A stretch of DNA of 64,000 nucleotides, from contig NZ_JAIOJZ010000023.1 of assembly GCF_020404845.1 (NCBI RefSeq), positions 60,084-124,083 on the forward strand. The letters run 5' to 3'. The notes below the pieces were generated by a model, which was given only the letters and a program-made list of their open reading frames with translations, searched no databases and was not told the DNA's origin. This DNA comes from Streptomyces hyderabadensis. GTDB lineage: Bacteria > Actinomycetota > Actinomycetes > Streptomycetales > Streptomycetaceae. Position numbers and translations under genes: made by a program. Of this stretch, positions 1 to 9,679 are shown one piece after another; positions within the stretch are counted from its first letter, which is position 1, and each line of letters starts with the position of its first letter.

Positions 1-929
1 TGGACAACGCGCAGGGCACCTTCAACGCCGTGGCCGACACCGCCTGGTCCAACACCCGGATGCAGACCTTCAAGGCGACCCGGGGCAGCCTCGCCCGCCT
101 GGACGTCTGGGCCTCGCGCAGTGGAGAGCCGGAAGGGGCACTGTTCGTCCGGATCGTACGGCTCGACAGCGGCGGCACCACCACGGACGACGTCCTGTTC
201 ACCGGCTCGGTCGAACCCGCCGACGTGTCCCCCTCGGGCGACTGGGCCACGGTGTACCCCGGCCTGGAGGACCTGGACCCGGACGCCACCTACGCCATCC
301 AGCTCTCCGCTCCCTACCAGGCGCCGGGAGGCGCCACGTACGGCGTCGGCTACAACGACGCCGGCCTGTACACCGGCGGCCGCGAGTACTACTCGGTCGA
401 CGCCGGCGGGGCCTGGCACGGCCCCGAAGCGGGCGGCAGGCGCAGCCTGAAGTTCCGCACCTTCGCATTCGCCGACGGCGCCGCGGCCGCCGCGCCCGAC
501 AGCGGCTACCGACCGGCCACCGTCCAGGACGGCGGAGTCGTCGGCCCGGACAGCGGATACGAACCCGTGCTCCTGTCACCCGACGGCCTCGACCTGGAGG
601 CCGACGAGCACCGCTACGTGCGCATCCGCATGAGCAACCCCGACAACCGGTCCGTCGGCTACCTGCTCTTCACCACCAAGGACAATCCGGACTACGACAT
701 CCCGGGCGCCGGATCCCCGGCGCCCAACGAAGCAGGTCTCAAGGGCGTCGCCATCCCGCTCGTGCCCGGGGCCGAGCACACCGAGTACGTGCTGGACATG
801 TCCACCGTCCCCGGCTGGAAGGGCACCATCACCCAGCTCAAGGTGCAGCCGCTGAACCGCTGGAGCTACTACCGCTCCAGCCTCACCGGCACCTGGCACG
901 GAGCGATCGACTACGTACGCGTCGACTGA
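1..929 (+). CDS. C-terminal part of a secreted-type beta-sandwich protein (5' truncated)
   Basis: The reading frame is already open at base 3 and continues to TGA at 927-929, so the true start lies outside the window. The roughly 308 visible residues look like two beta-rich modules. The first (about 20-150) is followed by a linker containing a duplicated PDSGY motif, and the second (about 195-308) ends in WHGAIDYVRVD. Aromatic and Asp/Gly-rich composition without catalytic motifs fits carbohydrate-binding or jelly-roll modules at the end of an extracellular enzyme, but I do not recognise the family. It lies 10 bases before the beta-helix gene and reads into the GH35/CE7/GH78 set, so it is probably part of the same polysaccharide-utilisation operon. 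An in-frame GTG at 30 exists but is unlikely to be the start because coding sequence precedes it. Confidence 0.7.
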   Translation, partial: DNAQGTFNAVADTAWSNTRMQTFKATRGSLARLDVWASRSGEPEGALFVRIVRLDSGGTTTDDVLFTGSVEPADVSPSGDWATVYPGLEDLDPDATYAIQLSAPYQAPGGATYGVGYNDAGLYTGGREYYSVDAGGAWHGPEAGGRRSLKFRTFAFADGAAAAAPDSGYRPATVQDGGVVGPDSGYEPVLLSPDGLDLEADEHRYVRIRMSNPDNRSVGYLLFTTKDNPDYDIPGAGSPAPNEAGLKGVAIPLVPGAEHTEYVLDMSTVPGWKGTITQLKVQPLNRWSYYRSSLTGTWHGAIDYVRVD

Positions 930-939
930 GAGGCCAACG

Positions 940-2652
940 ATGCCCCGCTCTCCACGCACCGCCACCGTACTGGCCACCGCCGTCGCCACGCTGCTGCCCG
1001 TCCTGTCCCTGGCCGGACCCGCGCACGCCGCGGGCACCTCGTACCACGTCGACAACCGGCCCGGATCGAACTGCACCGACAGCGGTCCGGCCACTGAACA
1101 GCAGCCCTGGTGCACCTTCGCACCCGTCAACGCCCGTACCTTCACCCCGGGCGACAGGATCCTGCTGGCGCGCGGCGCCCAGTGGGCCCAAGGCATGACG
1201 CTCACCGGCTCGGGCACCGCCACCGACCGCATCGAACTCTCCGCGTACGGCAGTGGGGCCAAGCCCCGTATCCTCAGGGGAACCGCCACCGCCGGCATCC
1301 AGCTGACCAACGTCTCGCACTGGACCGTCAAAGGCCTGGAGATCGACGGCACGAGCACCGGCGGCGGCAAGCTCGTCTACGGCATCCGGGCCGACTACAA
1401 CGGCAGCGACGGCGTCGGGCACGAGGACCTGGTCTTCGCCGACCTCCATCTGCACCACAACCACATGGGCGTCTACGTCGCCGGCAACGCCGCCCCCGCG
1501 TCCGGACAGTGGGCGCTCAAGGGCCTGACCGTGACCCGAGTCAAGGGCGAACGCAACGAGGTGTCGATCGCCACCGGCGCCAACCGGCTGCCGCGCGGAT
1601 TCATCCAGGACGCCGTCTTCAGCCACCTGGAGCTGGCCAACGACGACGGTTCGCCCGCCGTCTACAAGGGCTGTCCCAACTCCATGACCCTCCAGAACCT
1701 GACGGGCGTCGTGGTACGGGACTCCCTGATCAGCCACGCCGGCGGATGCCATGTCGACTCCGGCACCACCGGCATCTACCTCGGACACGTCGACCACGCC
1801 GACATCTTCAACAACATCATCGCCTTCACCCAGCAGACCGCGTCGCCCGACCAGAGCGGCGTCAACTACGAGGGCTACACCGACGACGTCGCCGTGCGTG
1901 CCAACCTGATCACCGGAAACGTCGGCTACGGCGTGGGACTCCAGGGCATCCACCCCGACGGACCGAACCTGGACGCGACGATCGAGTCCAACGCGATCGT
2001 GGACAACGGCCGGCAGCCGATCGCCTCCCTGGGCAGCGCGGCACCCCCCACCGGGACGGTGCGCGACAACCTGTGGCGCGGCAGCAGTCTGACCACCACG
2101 GCCTCCGGCGGCAGCTTCGACGGCGTCACCGTCACCGACAACCCCGGCCCGGTCACCGGGGACCGGGTGTGGTTCGCGGCCCGCGACTTCGCCACCGCCC
2201 AGTCCCTGCACAACTGGACCTACCAGTACTCCGCCGACGCCGGAGCCACCTGGAAGAACCTCGCCTACCACCAGGTCGACGCGTCCTGGCGCCCCTCCGG
2301 CGGCTCCCTCCCCGTGGTCCAGAAGTGGAACTGGCACCCCGGCGGCTCGTCCACCGCGTACGTCGCCAGGACGTGGACGGCGCCGCGCGACGGGACGGTC
2401 GCGATCCGCGGCCGGGCCGCCAAGGCCGACCCCGGCGGTGACGGCGTCAGGGTCCGCATCACCCGCAACGGCAGTGAGGTCCTCGCTCCCCGGACCCTCG
2501 GCGGCGACGACCGGACGGGGATCCCGACCGACGTCGACTCGCTGTCCGTCAAGGCGGGCGACGCCATCCGCTTCGTCGTCGACCCCGGCGCCGCCGGCGA
2601 GAACTCCCACGACACCACGAGCTGGACACCGGTCACCGGCTACCTGAACTGA
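940..2652 (+). CDS. secreted right-handed beta-helix (pectate-lyase-like fold) protein
   Basis: The 570-aa protein has a Sec signal peptide (Arg-rich start, Ala/Leu/Val core, AHA-A cleavage site near residue 30). A long region (about 100-400) of repeating short strands with Asn-rich turns (for example NNIIAF, ANLITGN, SNAIVDN) is typical of parallel beta-helix polysaccharide lyases and hydrolases. The last 150 residues form a separate beta-sandwich containing WNWHPGG and RGRAAK, perhaps a binding module. ATG 940 follows GAGAGG. It lies between the truncated secreted gene and a GH35 gene, implying action outside the cell on a plant polymer such as pectin or arabinogalactan. The catalytic residues cannot be assigned from sequence alone, so lyase versus hydrolase is open. 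Confidence 0.72.
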   Translation: MPRSPRTATVLATAVATLLPVLSLAGPAHAAGTSYHVDNRPGSNCTDSGPATEQQPWCTFAPVNARTFTPGDRILLARGAQWAQGMTLTGSGTATDRIELSAYGSGAKPRILRGTATAGIQLTNVSHWTVKGLEIDGTSTGGGKLVYGIRADYNGSDGVGHEDLVFADLHLHHNHMGVYVAGNAAPASGQWALKGLTVTRVKGERNEVSIATGANRLPRGFIQDAVFSHLELANDDGSPAVYKGCPNSMTLQNLTGVVVRDSLISHAGGCHVDSGTTGIYLGHVDHADIFNNIIAFTQQTASPDQSGVNYEGYTDDVAVRANLITGNVGYGVGLQGIHPDGPNLDATIESNAIVDNGRQPIASLGSAAPPTGTVRDNLWRGSSLTTTASGGSFDGVTVTDNPGPVTGDRVWFAARDFATAQSLHNWTYQYSADAGATWKNLAYHQVDASWRPSGGSLPVVQKWNWHPGGSSTAYVARTWTAPRDGTVAIRGRAAKADPGGDGVRVRITRNGSEVLAPRTLGGDDRTGIPTDVDSLSVKAGDAIRFVVDPGAAGENSHDTTSWTPVTGYLN

Positions 2653-2665
2653 GGACGCACCTCGC

Positions 2666-4960
2666 ATGACGTACGACATCGTCCACGACGCCCGCGACAC
2701 GGCACTCACCCTGCGCCGCGACCACCTCACGCACTGGGGCGGCACCGATCCCCGGGGACGACAGCTCACCGCCAACAACTACCACTTCGAGATCGACGGC
2801 CGGCCGCTGCCCGTGGTGGCGGGTGAACTGCAGTTCCAGCGCTACCCCGCCGACGAGTGGGAAGAGGCCGTGCTCGCTCTCAAGAGCGCCGGATGCACCA
2901 CGGTCTCCAGCTACGTGTTCTGGAACCTGGTCGAACCGCGCCCGGGCGAGTTCGACTTCACCGGCGGCAACGACGTGCGCCGTTTCGCCGGCCTCTGCCA
3001 CCGGCACGGCCTGCTCTTCTCGCCGCGTATCGGCCCCTACAACAACGCCGAGTTCTCCGTCGGCGGACTGCCGCCCTGGCTGTACGGCATGCCGCTCACC
3101 GAACGGTCCAACGACCCGCGCTACCTGCGGCTGGTGGGCCGCTACTACGGCAGGCTCGGCCAGGAACTGAGCGGGACGTACTGGCAGGACGGCGGCCCGG
3201 TCGTCGTCGTCCAGCTGGAGAACGAACTCACCCACGCCCCCAACGACTGGCGCACCCTCTTCGGCTACACGGCCACCGACCACCGCGGTCCGACCGGCAA
3301 GGACTTCACCGCCCACATGGAGGAACTGCGCCGACTCGCCCTGGAGGCGGGAATCGCCGCACCGGTCTTCTCCATGACCGGCTGGGGCACGGGCAGCGGG
3401 GAACCGCCCTGCGACACGTACCTGGTGAGCTACGGCGGCTACATGGACCTCCACCCCCGGCCGCGCAACAGCGGCCTCACCGTCTTCGGCAGCCAGGACT
3501 TCCCCTACCGCGGCCACCTCCCCGTCGCCTTCTGCGAGCTGGGCGGCGGATCCCCGACCCGCGCCGCCTACCGTCCCGTCACCGCCCCCGACGACGTCCT
3601 CGTCGGAGCACTGACCCGGCTCGGCACGGTCGAGACGATCATGCTCGGCTACTACATGATGCACGGCGGGACCAACCCGGTCCGCGGTGACTTCGGCTGG
3701 ATGACCAAGGAACCCGAATTCTCCCTGCTGTCCTACGACTTCGGGGCCCCGGTCAGCGAGTACGGCGAGCGCCGCGCCCCCTTCTACCGCACCGCGACGC
3801 TGAACCGCTTCGTCACCGAGTTCGGCCCCGAACTCGCCCGCATGCGGGCCGTGCAGGCAGCCGATCCGGTCACCGACCCGGAGGAGGACCGGCTCCGTAC
3901 GGCCGTGCGTTCGGACGGCGCGTCCGCCTTCGTGTTCCTCGCCAACTACGGCAACCGGACGCCGCTCAGCGCCCGCGACGACGTGTCGCTGGCGGTCGCC
4001 CTGGACGGCGGGGACGTGCGCTTCCCGCGCCGCACCCGTCTGTCCGTGGCGTCCGGGGGAACGGCGATCCTGCCCGTCGGACTCGATCTCGGCGCCGGGG
4101 TCACCCTGGTGTCGGCGACCGCCCAGCCACTGGCCCGGCTGCGCGAGCACGCGGTGTTCTTCAACCCCGGCCCGGAAGAGGTCGAATACACCCTGCGCGG
4201 CGTCGACGCGACCCGGATCGGGGGGAACGACAAGGCCCTCGGCGAGACCGACGGCGTCACCGTTGTCACCGATCAGGGCGGCTTCACCGTCAACGAGAGA
4301 CTCGGCATCGTCACCCTGAGCCGAGAGCAGGCCGAGCACAGCCAGGTGGCCGAGCTGGCGGGCGAGCGCCGCCTCGTCACCAGCCCGGACGACCTGACGC
4401 TCGTCGGCGACACCGTGCGTCTCACCCGCCGCGTGCCCCTGGGCACCGAGCCCGAGCCGTTCGTCTGGTCCGTGCTCCCCGCACCGGACGCGGTGCGCGC
4501 GGACGGCGACGAGGTGCGGGGGCGGGACGCCGGTCCGCTGCAGCGCTACGCGCGGCCGGTGCCGCGCCCCGGCCTCGGCGAGGACGCCCTGGTCGTGGAG
4601 GAGCTCACACCCTCCCGCTGGCTGCTGCGCGCTCCCGGAGCTGACCCGGCCCAACTGGCGGTGCTGTGGGCCGACATCCACTACACCGGTGACCTGTGCC
4701 GCATGTTCGACGCCGGTACCGGCGCCCTGATCGGCGACGACTTCCACCACGGCATCCCGTGGCGGGTGAAGCTCGGCCGCTTCCGCGAGGCGCTGGCCGG
4801 TCCGGGCCTCCAGCTCAGGGCCGAGCCCCGTGCGACGTCCGAGCGGACCGCCGACGCCGAAGGCATCCTCCTGGACAGCCGTGAGGAGATCCAGAGTCCC
4901 GCCGTGATCCACGAGCTGCGCCTGTCGGCCGAGATCGGCCAAGAGTTCACCTGCCACTGA
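2666..4960 (+). CDS. GH35-family beta-galactosidase-like glycoside hydrolase
   Basis: The 764-aa protein is expected to hydrolyse terminal beta-galactosides. The N-terminal (beta/alpha)8 barrel shows GH35 hallmarks: AGELQFQRYP near residue 52, SYVFWNLVEPRPGEFDFTG near 80-100, GPYNNAEF near 120, and VQLENEL at 182-188 with E187 as the likely acid/base. E291 in FCELGGG is a candidate nucleophile. The C-terminal half is beta-rich accessory domains. No signal peptide is visible, so the enzyme is probably cytoplasmic and works on imported oligosaccharides. ATG 2666 is 13 bases after the upstream stop. It belongs to the row of same-strand carbohydrate genes ending at 9167. Substrate specificity (pectic galactan or arabinogalactan side chains) is inferred from neighbours. 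Confidence 0.82.
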   Translation: MTYDIVHDARDTALTLRRDHLTHWGGTDPRGRQLTANNYHFEIDGRPLPVVAGELQFQRYPADEWEEAVLALKSAGCTTVSSYVFWNLVEPRPGEFDFTGGNDVRRFAGLCHRHGLLFSPRIGPYNNAEFSVGGLPPWLYGMPLTERSNDPRYLRLVGRYYGRLGQELSGTYWQDGGPVVVVQLENELTHAPNDWRTLFGYTATDHRGPTGKDFTAHMEELRRLALEAGIAAPVFSMTGWGTGSGEPPCDTYLVSYGGYMDLHPRPRNSGLTVFGSQDFPYRGHLPVAFCELGGGSPTRAAYRPVTAPDDVLVGALTRLGTVETIMLGYYMMHGGTNPVRGDFGWMTKEPEFSLLSYDFGAPVSEYGERRAPFYRTATLNRFVTEFGPELARMRAVQAADPVTDPEEDRLRTAVRSDGASAFVFLANYGNRTPLSARDDVSLAVALDGGDVRFPRRTRLSVASGGTAILPVGLDLGAGVTLVSATAQPLARLREHAVFFNPGPEEVEYTLRGVDATRIGGNDKALGETDGVTVVTDQGGFTVNERLGIVTLSREQAEHSQVAELAGERRLVTSPDDLTLVGDTVRLTRRVPLGTEPEPFVWSVLPAPDAVRADGDEVRGRDAGPLQRYARPVPRPGLGEDALVVEELTPSRWLLRAPGADPAQLAVLWADIHYTGDLCRMFDAGTGALIGDDFHHGIPWRVKLGRFREALAGPGLQLRAEPRATSERTADAEGILLDSREEIQSPAVIHELRLSAEIGQEFTCH

Positions 4961-4990
4961 AGCCCTCACCCAGGAGACCGCGAGAACCCC

Positions 4991-5980
4991 ATGGCCCACT
5001 TCGACCTGCCGCTCGACCAACTGCGTGCCTACCGGCCCGAGATACCCGTACCCGACGACTTCGACGCCTTCTGGGAGAAGACCCTCTCCGAGACCAGGGC
5101 GCACGACCTGCGCGCCACCTTCGAGCCGGTGGAGACCGGTCTCACCGGAGCCACGACCTGGGACGTCACCTTTGCCGGGTTCGCCGGCCACCCCATCAAG
5201 GCGTGGTTCTCCGTGCCGGCCGGAGCCGAAGGGCCCCTGCCGCTGATCGTGCAGTACCAGGGCTACAACGGCGGCCGCGGTCTGCCGCACTGCTGGCCCC
5301 TGTGGCCGCTGGCGGGGTACGCGCACTTCGTGATGGACATCCGCGGCCAGGGCGGCGGCAGCCAGGGCGCCGGCGGGAACGTCGGCGACACCCCCGACCC
5401 GGTCGGCTCCGGGCCCGCGCACGCCGGAATGACGACCCGCGGCATCGAGGCCCCGGAGACGTACTACTACCGCCGCGTCTTCACCGACGCCGTCCGCGCC
5501 GTGGAAGCCGCCCGCTCCCATCCGCTGGCCGACGAGTCCCGCACGGTCGCCCTCGGCGCCAGCCAGGGCGGCGGCATCACCCTGGCGGTGGCCGGACTCG
5601 TCGAGGACCTGGCGGCCATCTGCGTCGACGTGCCGTTCCTGTGCCACTTCTCCCGCGCGATCACCCTCACCGACGCCCGTCCGTACGGCGAGATCTCCGG
5701 CTACCTGCGCACCCACCGCGGCAGGGAGGAACAGGTGCTGCGCACCCTCTCGTACGTCGACGGGGTGGCCTTCGCCGCCCGCGGCCGTGCACCCGCGCTG
5801 TTCTCCGCCGCCCTCATGGACCAGGTCTGCCCGCCGTCCACGGTCTTCGCCGCCCACAACGCCTATGGCGGGGCCAAGGACATCGAGGTGTACCCGTTCA
5901 ACGGGCACGAGGGGGGAGCGATGTTCCAGCAGCGTGCCCAGCTCGACTGGCTGCGCGAGCGGTTGGCGCCCCGTGAGTAG
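4991..5980 (+). CDS. acetyl xylan esterase / cephalosporin C deacetylase family (CE7)
   Basis: The 329-aa alpha/beta-hydrolase should remove acetyl groups from sugars or oligosaccharides. It matches the AXE1/CE7 family from end to end: the N-terminal LPLDQLRAYRPEIPVPDDFDAFW-like start, the family RGQGGGSQ loop near 120, the nucleophile elbow GASQGGG (S191), acidic D277 in ALMDQVCPPS and H306 in NGHEGG. Length is typical (about 320). No signal peptide is seen, so it likely deacetylates imported oligomers before the glycosidases act. AGGAG lies just before ATG 4991. It sits between the GH35 and GH78 genes, consistent with degradation of an acetylated pectin-type glycan. Confidence 0.88.
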   Translation: MAHFDLPLDQLRAYRPEIPVPDDFDAFWEKTLSETRAHDLRATFEPVETGLTGATTWDVTFAGFAGHPIKAWFSVPAGAEGPLPLIVQYQGYNGGRGLPHCWPLWPLAGYAHFVMDIRGQGGGSQGAGGNVGDTPDPVGSGPAHAGMTTRGIEAPETYYYRRVFTDAVRAVEAARSHPLADESRTVALGASQGGGITLAVAGLVEDLAAICVDVPFLCHFSRAITLTDARPYGEISGYLRTHRGREEQVLRTLSYVDGVAFAARGRAPALFSAALMDQVCPPSTVFAAHNAYGGAKDIEVYPFNGHEGGAMFQQRAQLDWLRERLAPRE

Positions 5981-6032
5981 CCGCGGGGCCGCCGACGACG
6001 CACCAGGACTCACGAGAAGAGGACGCACCCCC

Positions 6033-9000
6033 ATGCCCGCCGCGCCGACAGACCCCGCCCCCCGGTCCACCCTGCGGGTGGTCCGCACGACCGTCGAGTA
6101 CGCCGGGCAGCCCCTCGGCCTCGACACCCCGCGCCCCCGCCTGAGCTGGCACCTGGAGTCCGACGAGCCCGGCCGGCACGGGCAGTCTCAGACCGCCTAC
6201 CGGGTCCACGTCGCCACCACTCCCGGCCGGCTGAGCGACCCCGACGTCTGGGACAGCGGCCGGGTCGTCTCCGGCACCTCCGTGCAGATCCCCTACGACG
6301 GCCCCGGACTGCGGCCCCGCACCCGCTACTTCTGGACCGTGCGCGTCTGGGACGAGACCGGCCGTGCCACCGCGTGGAGCGCCCCCGCGTGGTGGGAGAC
6401 CGGCCTGATCGACGCGTCGGCGTGGTCGGCACAGTGGATCGGCGCCCCCGGAGCCCTGCTCGACGCACCACCTCTCGACGACGCCAGGTGGATCTGGGCG
6501 GCCGACGACCCGTCCACGGCGCGGTGCTGGTTCCGGACGGTCGTCGACGTGCCGCAGGACCTGGTCCGCGGCCGGCTGGCGCTGACCGCGACGGGCGGCT
6601 GGACGGCGTACGTCAACGGCAGGGAGATCGACCACGTGGAGGCCGCGGCCCCGGTGGTCGACGGCCGTGCTCCCTGCGTCACGGACGTCACCGGTCACCT
6701 GCGGCCGGGAGCCAACGTCCTCGCCGTCCGCGCCGTCACCGCCGAGTCCAGCGCCTTCGCCGCCGACAACGGTGCGCAGGGCCTCCTCGCCGCCCTGGAA
6801 CTGACCACCGGCGACGAGGTGCGAGTGATCACCACCTCGGCCGACTGGAAGAGCACCGCCCGGCCGCCGCACGGCGACTGGCACGCACCGGAACACGACG
6901 ACGGCACCTGGCCCGCGGCCGCCGTGCGCGCCCGGCGCGGCAGCGCGCCCTGGACGGAGCGGCCGACCGCCCACGCACCGGTGACCCAACTGCGCCGCGC
7001 CTTCCGCCTCCCCGGCAGGCCGGTGGCCCGCGCGCGCCTCTACGCCACCGCGCTGGGCGTGTACGAGGCCCGCCTCAACGGCCGCCGAGTCGGCCGGGAC
7101 CGGCTGGCCCCCGGCTGGACCGACTACCACCGGCGCGTCCAGTACCAGACCTACGACGTGACCGGCCAGGTGCGCGAAGGGGACAACGTGCTGGCGGTCG
7201 ACCTCGCGGCCGGCTGGTACGCCGGCTGCGTGGGCTGGGCCGGCCCCCACCAGTACGGCACACACCCCGCGCTGCTCGCCCAACTGGAGGTCACCTACAC
7301 CGACGGCTCCACCGACCGGATCGTGACCGCGCCCGACTGGCGTGCCGCGACGGGACCCATACTGACGGCCGATCTCCTGGCCGGTGAGGAGTACGACGCC
7401 CGCCGCGAGACCGACGGCTGGACACGGCCCGGGTTCGACGACAGCGCATGGGCGCAGGCCGTCGCCGTCGAGGGGGTCACCGCCGAACCGGTGGCACAGG
7501 TCGACGCCCCCGTGCGGGTCACCCAGGAACTGACACCGCGGGAGATCACGGAACCCCTCCCCGGCGTCCACGTCCTCGACCTCGGCCAGAACATGGTCGG
7601 CACCGTCCGGCTCACCGTCCGGGGACCGGCCGGATCACGGATACGGCTGCGCTACGCCGAGGCGCTGAACCCCGACGGCACGCCGTACACGGCGAACCTG
7701 CGCTCGGCGCGGGCCACCGACACCTACGTCTGCAAGGGCGTGGGCACCGAGACCTTCGAGCCGCGCTTCACCTTCCACGGCTTCCGCTACGTCGAGCTGA
7801 CGGGCTACCCGGGCACCCCCACCGAGGAGAGCGTCACCGGCCTCGTCCTGCACACGGACGCTCCCCGCACGCTCGACTTCACCACCGACGTGCCGATGCT
7901 CAACCGGTTGCACCAGAACATCACGTGGGGTCTGCGAGGAAACTTCCTCTCCGTACCCACCGACACCCCGGCCCGTGACGAGCGGCTCGGCTGGACCGGC
8001 GACATCAACGTCTTCGCGCCGACCGCCGCCTACACCATGGAGTCGGCCCGCTTCCTCACCAAGTGGCTGCGCGACCTTCGGGACGCCCAGGGCGACGACG
8101 GCGCCTTCCCCGACGTCGCCCCGTACGTGCGGCCCCTCGGCCGGGGCGTGGCGGGCTGGGGCGACGCGGGAGTCACCGTGCCCTGGGCCCTGTACCAGGC
8201 CTACGGAGACGTCCGGGTCCTTGAGGAGAACTGGTCCTCGATGGTGCGATGGCTGGAATTCCTGCGGGCGAACAGCCACGGGTTCCTGCGCCCGCCCGAG
8301 GGCTACGGCGACTGGCTCAACATCGACGACGAGACGCCCAAGGACGTCGTCGCCACCGCCTACTTCGCGCACAGTGCCGATCTCGTCGCGCGCAGCGCCC
8401 GAGTGCTGGGCCGGGACCCGGCGCCCTACGAGCGCCTCTTCGGCCACGTCCGGGACGCGTTCCGGGCGGCTTACGTCTCGGCCGGAGGCCGGGTGAAGGG
8501 CGACACCCAGACCGCGTACGTCCTCGCCCTGTCGATGGACCTCCTCCCGCCCGAGGAACGGGGTCCGGCCGGTGACCGGCTGGTCGAGCTGATCCGGGGC
8601 CGCGACTGGCATCTGGCCACCGGTTTCCTCGGCACCCCCCGGCTGCTGCCGGTGCTCACCTCCACCGGCCACGACGACGTCGCCTACCGGCTCCTGCACC
8701 GGACCACGTTCCCCAGCTGGGGGTACCAGATCGCCCGGGGCGCCACGACGATGTGGGAGCGCTGGGACTCGGTCCGGGCGGACGGCGGCTTCCAGGACGC
8801 CGGAATGAACTCCTTCAACCACTACGCCTACGGATCCGTCGGACAGTGGATGTACACGCATGTCGCGGGCATCGCGCCGGCCGCCCCCGGCTACAAGCAC
8901 ATCACCGTCCGTCCGCGTCCCGGGGGAGAGGTGCGGGAGGCGAAGGCACGCTTCGACACACCCTACGGGCCGGTCACCACCCACTGGTCCACCCGCTCCG

Positions 9001-9167
9001 GAGGCTTCCGCCTGACCGTCACTCTGCCCGTCAACACCACCGCCGAGATCTGGGTCCCCACCCGGAGCACGAGGGAGGTCACCCACGACGGCGCGGAGTT
9101 CCTGCGGTCCGAGGAGGGCTGCGCGGTCTTCGCCGTGGGCTCGGGAACGTACGAGTTCACCAGCTGA
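6033..9167 (+). CDS. GH78 alpha-L-rhamnosidase
   Basis: The 1044-aa protein is predicted to release alpha-linked L-rhamnose. The order is typical of GH78: N-terminal Ig-like domain with LRVVRTTVEYAGQPLG, a lectin-like domain, an Alpha_L_rhamnos_N domain (ARLYATALGVYEARLNGRRVG), a central (alpha/alpha)6 barrel with TPARDERLGWTGD (D649 is in the catalytic cluster), and a C-terminal beta-sandwich near 960-1040. The open frame extends upstream to 5787, but that part overlaps the esterase gene. ATG 6033, preceded by AGAAGAGGA, begins the family-conserved sequence. It is the last gene of the polysaccharide locus and is convergent with the small membrane-protein gene at 9182. Rhamnose release suits a rhamnogalacturonan-like or glycoside substrate. 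Confidence 0.93.
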   Translation: MPAAPTDPAPRSTLRVVRTTVEYAGQPLGLDTPRPRLSWHLESDEPGRHGQSQTAYRVHVATTPGRLSDPDVWDSGRVVSGTSVQIPYDGPGLRPRTRYFWTVRVWDETGRATAWSAPAWWETGLIDASAWSAQWIGAPGALLDAPPLDDARWIWAADDPSTARCWFRTVVDVPQDLVRGRLALTATGGWTAYVNGREIDHVEAAAPVVDGRAPCVTDVTGHLRPGANVLAVRAVTAESSAFAADNGAQGLLAALELTTGDEVRVITTSADWKSTARPPHGDWHAPEHDDGTWPAAAVRARRGSAPWTERPTAHAPVTQLRRAFRLPGRPVARARLYATALGVYEARLNGRRVGRDRLAPGWTDYHRRVQYQTYDVTGQVREGDNVLAVDLAAGWYAGCVGWAGPHQYGTHPALLAQLEVTYTDGSTDRIVTAPDWRAATGPILTADLLAGEEYDARRETDGWTRPGFDDSAWAQAVAVEGVTAEPVAQVDAPVRVTQELTPREITEPLPGVHVLDLGQNMVGTVRLTVRGPAGSRIRLRYAEALNPDGTPYTANLRSARATDTYVCKGVGTETFEPRFTFHGFRYVELTGYPGTPTEESVTGLVLHTDAPRTLDFTTDVPMLNRLHQNITWGLRGNFLSVPTDTPARDERLGWTGDINVFAPTAAYTMESARFLTKWLRDLRDAQGDDGAFPDVAPYVRPLGRGVAGWGDAGVTVPWALYQAYGDVRVLEENWSSMVRWLEFLRANSHGFLRPPEGYGDWLNIDDETPKDVVATAYFAHSADLVARSARVLGRDPAPYERLFGHVRDAFRAAYVSAGGRVKGDTQTAYVLALSMDLLPPEERGPAGDRLVELIRGRDWHLATGFLGTPRLLPVLTSTGHDDVAYRLLHRTTFPSWGYQIARGATTMWERWDSVRADGGFQDAGMNSFNHYAYGSVGQWMYTHVAGIAPAAPGYKHITVRPRPGGEVREAKARFDTPYGPVTTHWSTRSGGFRLTVTLPVNTTAEIWVPTRSTREVTHDGAEFLRSEEGCAVFAVGSGTYEFTS

Positions 9168-9181
9168 GGGCGCAGTGCGCG

Positions 9182-9508
9182 TCAGGCGTCGAAATCGAAG
9201 TGGAAGTGGTCGTCGTCCAGGTACTTGATGCCGACCACGCATCCCTTCTGCACTCGCGACGAGTGGAACGCGGGAATGGTGTCCCTGCCCTCCACCCGCC
9301 TGGTCGCGCCGTCCTCCTGCCACGAGAGCCGAAACCAGATGGTGGCGGCCCCGGTGTCGTTCGAACTCAGGTGGCGGACCGCCTCCACCACGACCTGGAT
9401 GTCCCGCCCCTGCGTCTGGATCCTGTGGTCGCGGACGAAGAGACGGACGACATGGGCGATGCCGCCCGCCACGATGACTGCGGAAAGAGCGACAACGAAC
9501 GTGATCAT
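9182..9508 (-). CDS. small DUF3592-like membrane-anchored protein
   Basis: The 108-aa protein begins with one strongly hydrophobic helix (residues 2-26, rich in V, A, I). A soluble beta-rich domain follows, resembling DUF3592-type proteins (GRDIQVVVEAVRHLS, then GRDTIPAFHSSRVQKGCVVGIKYL), ending in an Asp/His-rich tail. ATG at 9508 was chosen because the hydrophobic segment begins there; the frame stays open far upstream, across the oppositely oriented DUF1266 gene, which is an artefact of GC-rich codon bias. It is convergent with the rhamnosidase (14-base gap) and divergent from the DUF1266 gene. Function unknown. Confidence 0.75.
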   Translation of the reverse strand: MITFVVALSAVIVAGGIAHVVRLFVRDHRIQTQGRDIQVVVEAVRHLSSNDTGAATIWFRLSWQEDGATRRVEGRDTIPAFHSSRVQKGCVVGIKYLDDDHFHFDFDA

Positions 9509-9679
9509 GGATGGGCCCCTCGCGCGGGTGTGGCCGGGCTGGTCGCCGGCGCGGCGCCGGATCCCCTTCACCCTGACCCGGCCCGCAGGCGAAGACCGCA
9601 CGTCAGAGCATCTTTGCGTAGTCGATTCCGTAGTTCCACGGATGTGCGGATCCGGCCGCGACCGGCAGGATCCGCTGTC

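Noticed and set aside
883..2778. 631-codon minus-strand open frame opposite the beta-helix gene
   Set aside because: Composition is Gly/Val/Asp-biased without family motifs, and the plus-strand gene has a signal peptide and repeat pattern.
2633..6127. 1164-codon open frame on the minus strand across the GH35 and CE7 genes
   Set aside because: Its translation is low-complexity (Val/Gly/Arg/Ala-rich), lacks recognisable motifs and lies opposite well-supported enzymes; long antisense frames are expected in DNA with GC-rich third positions.
9168..9181. Short GCGCA-G-TGCGC inverted repeat as terminator
   Set aside because: The stem is only five bases with a one-base loop; too weak to support in GC-rich DNA.
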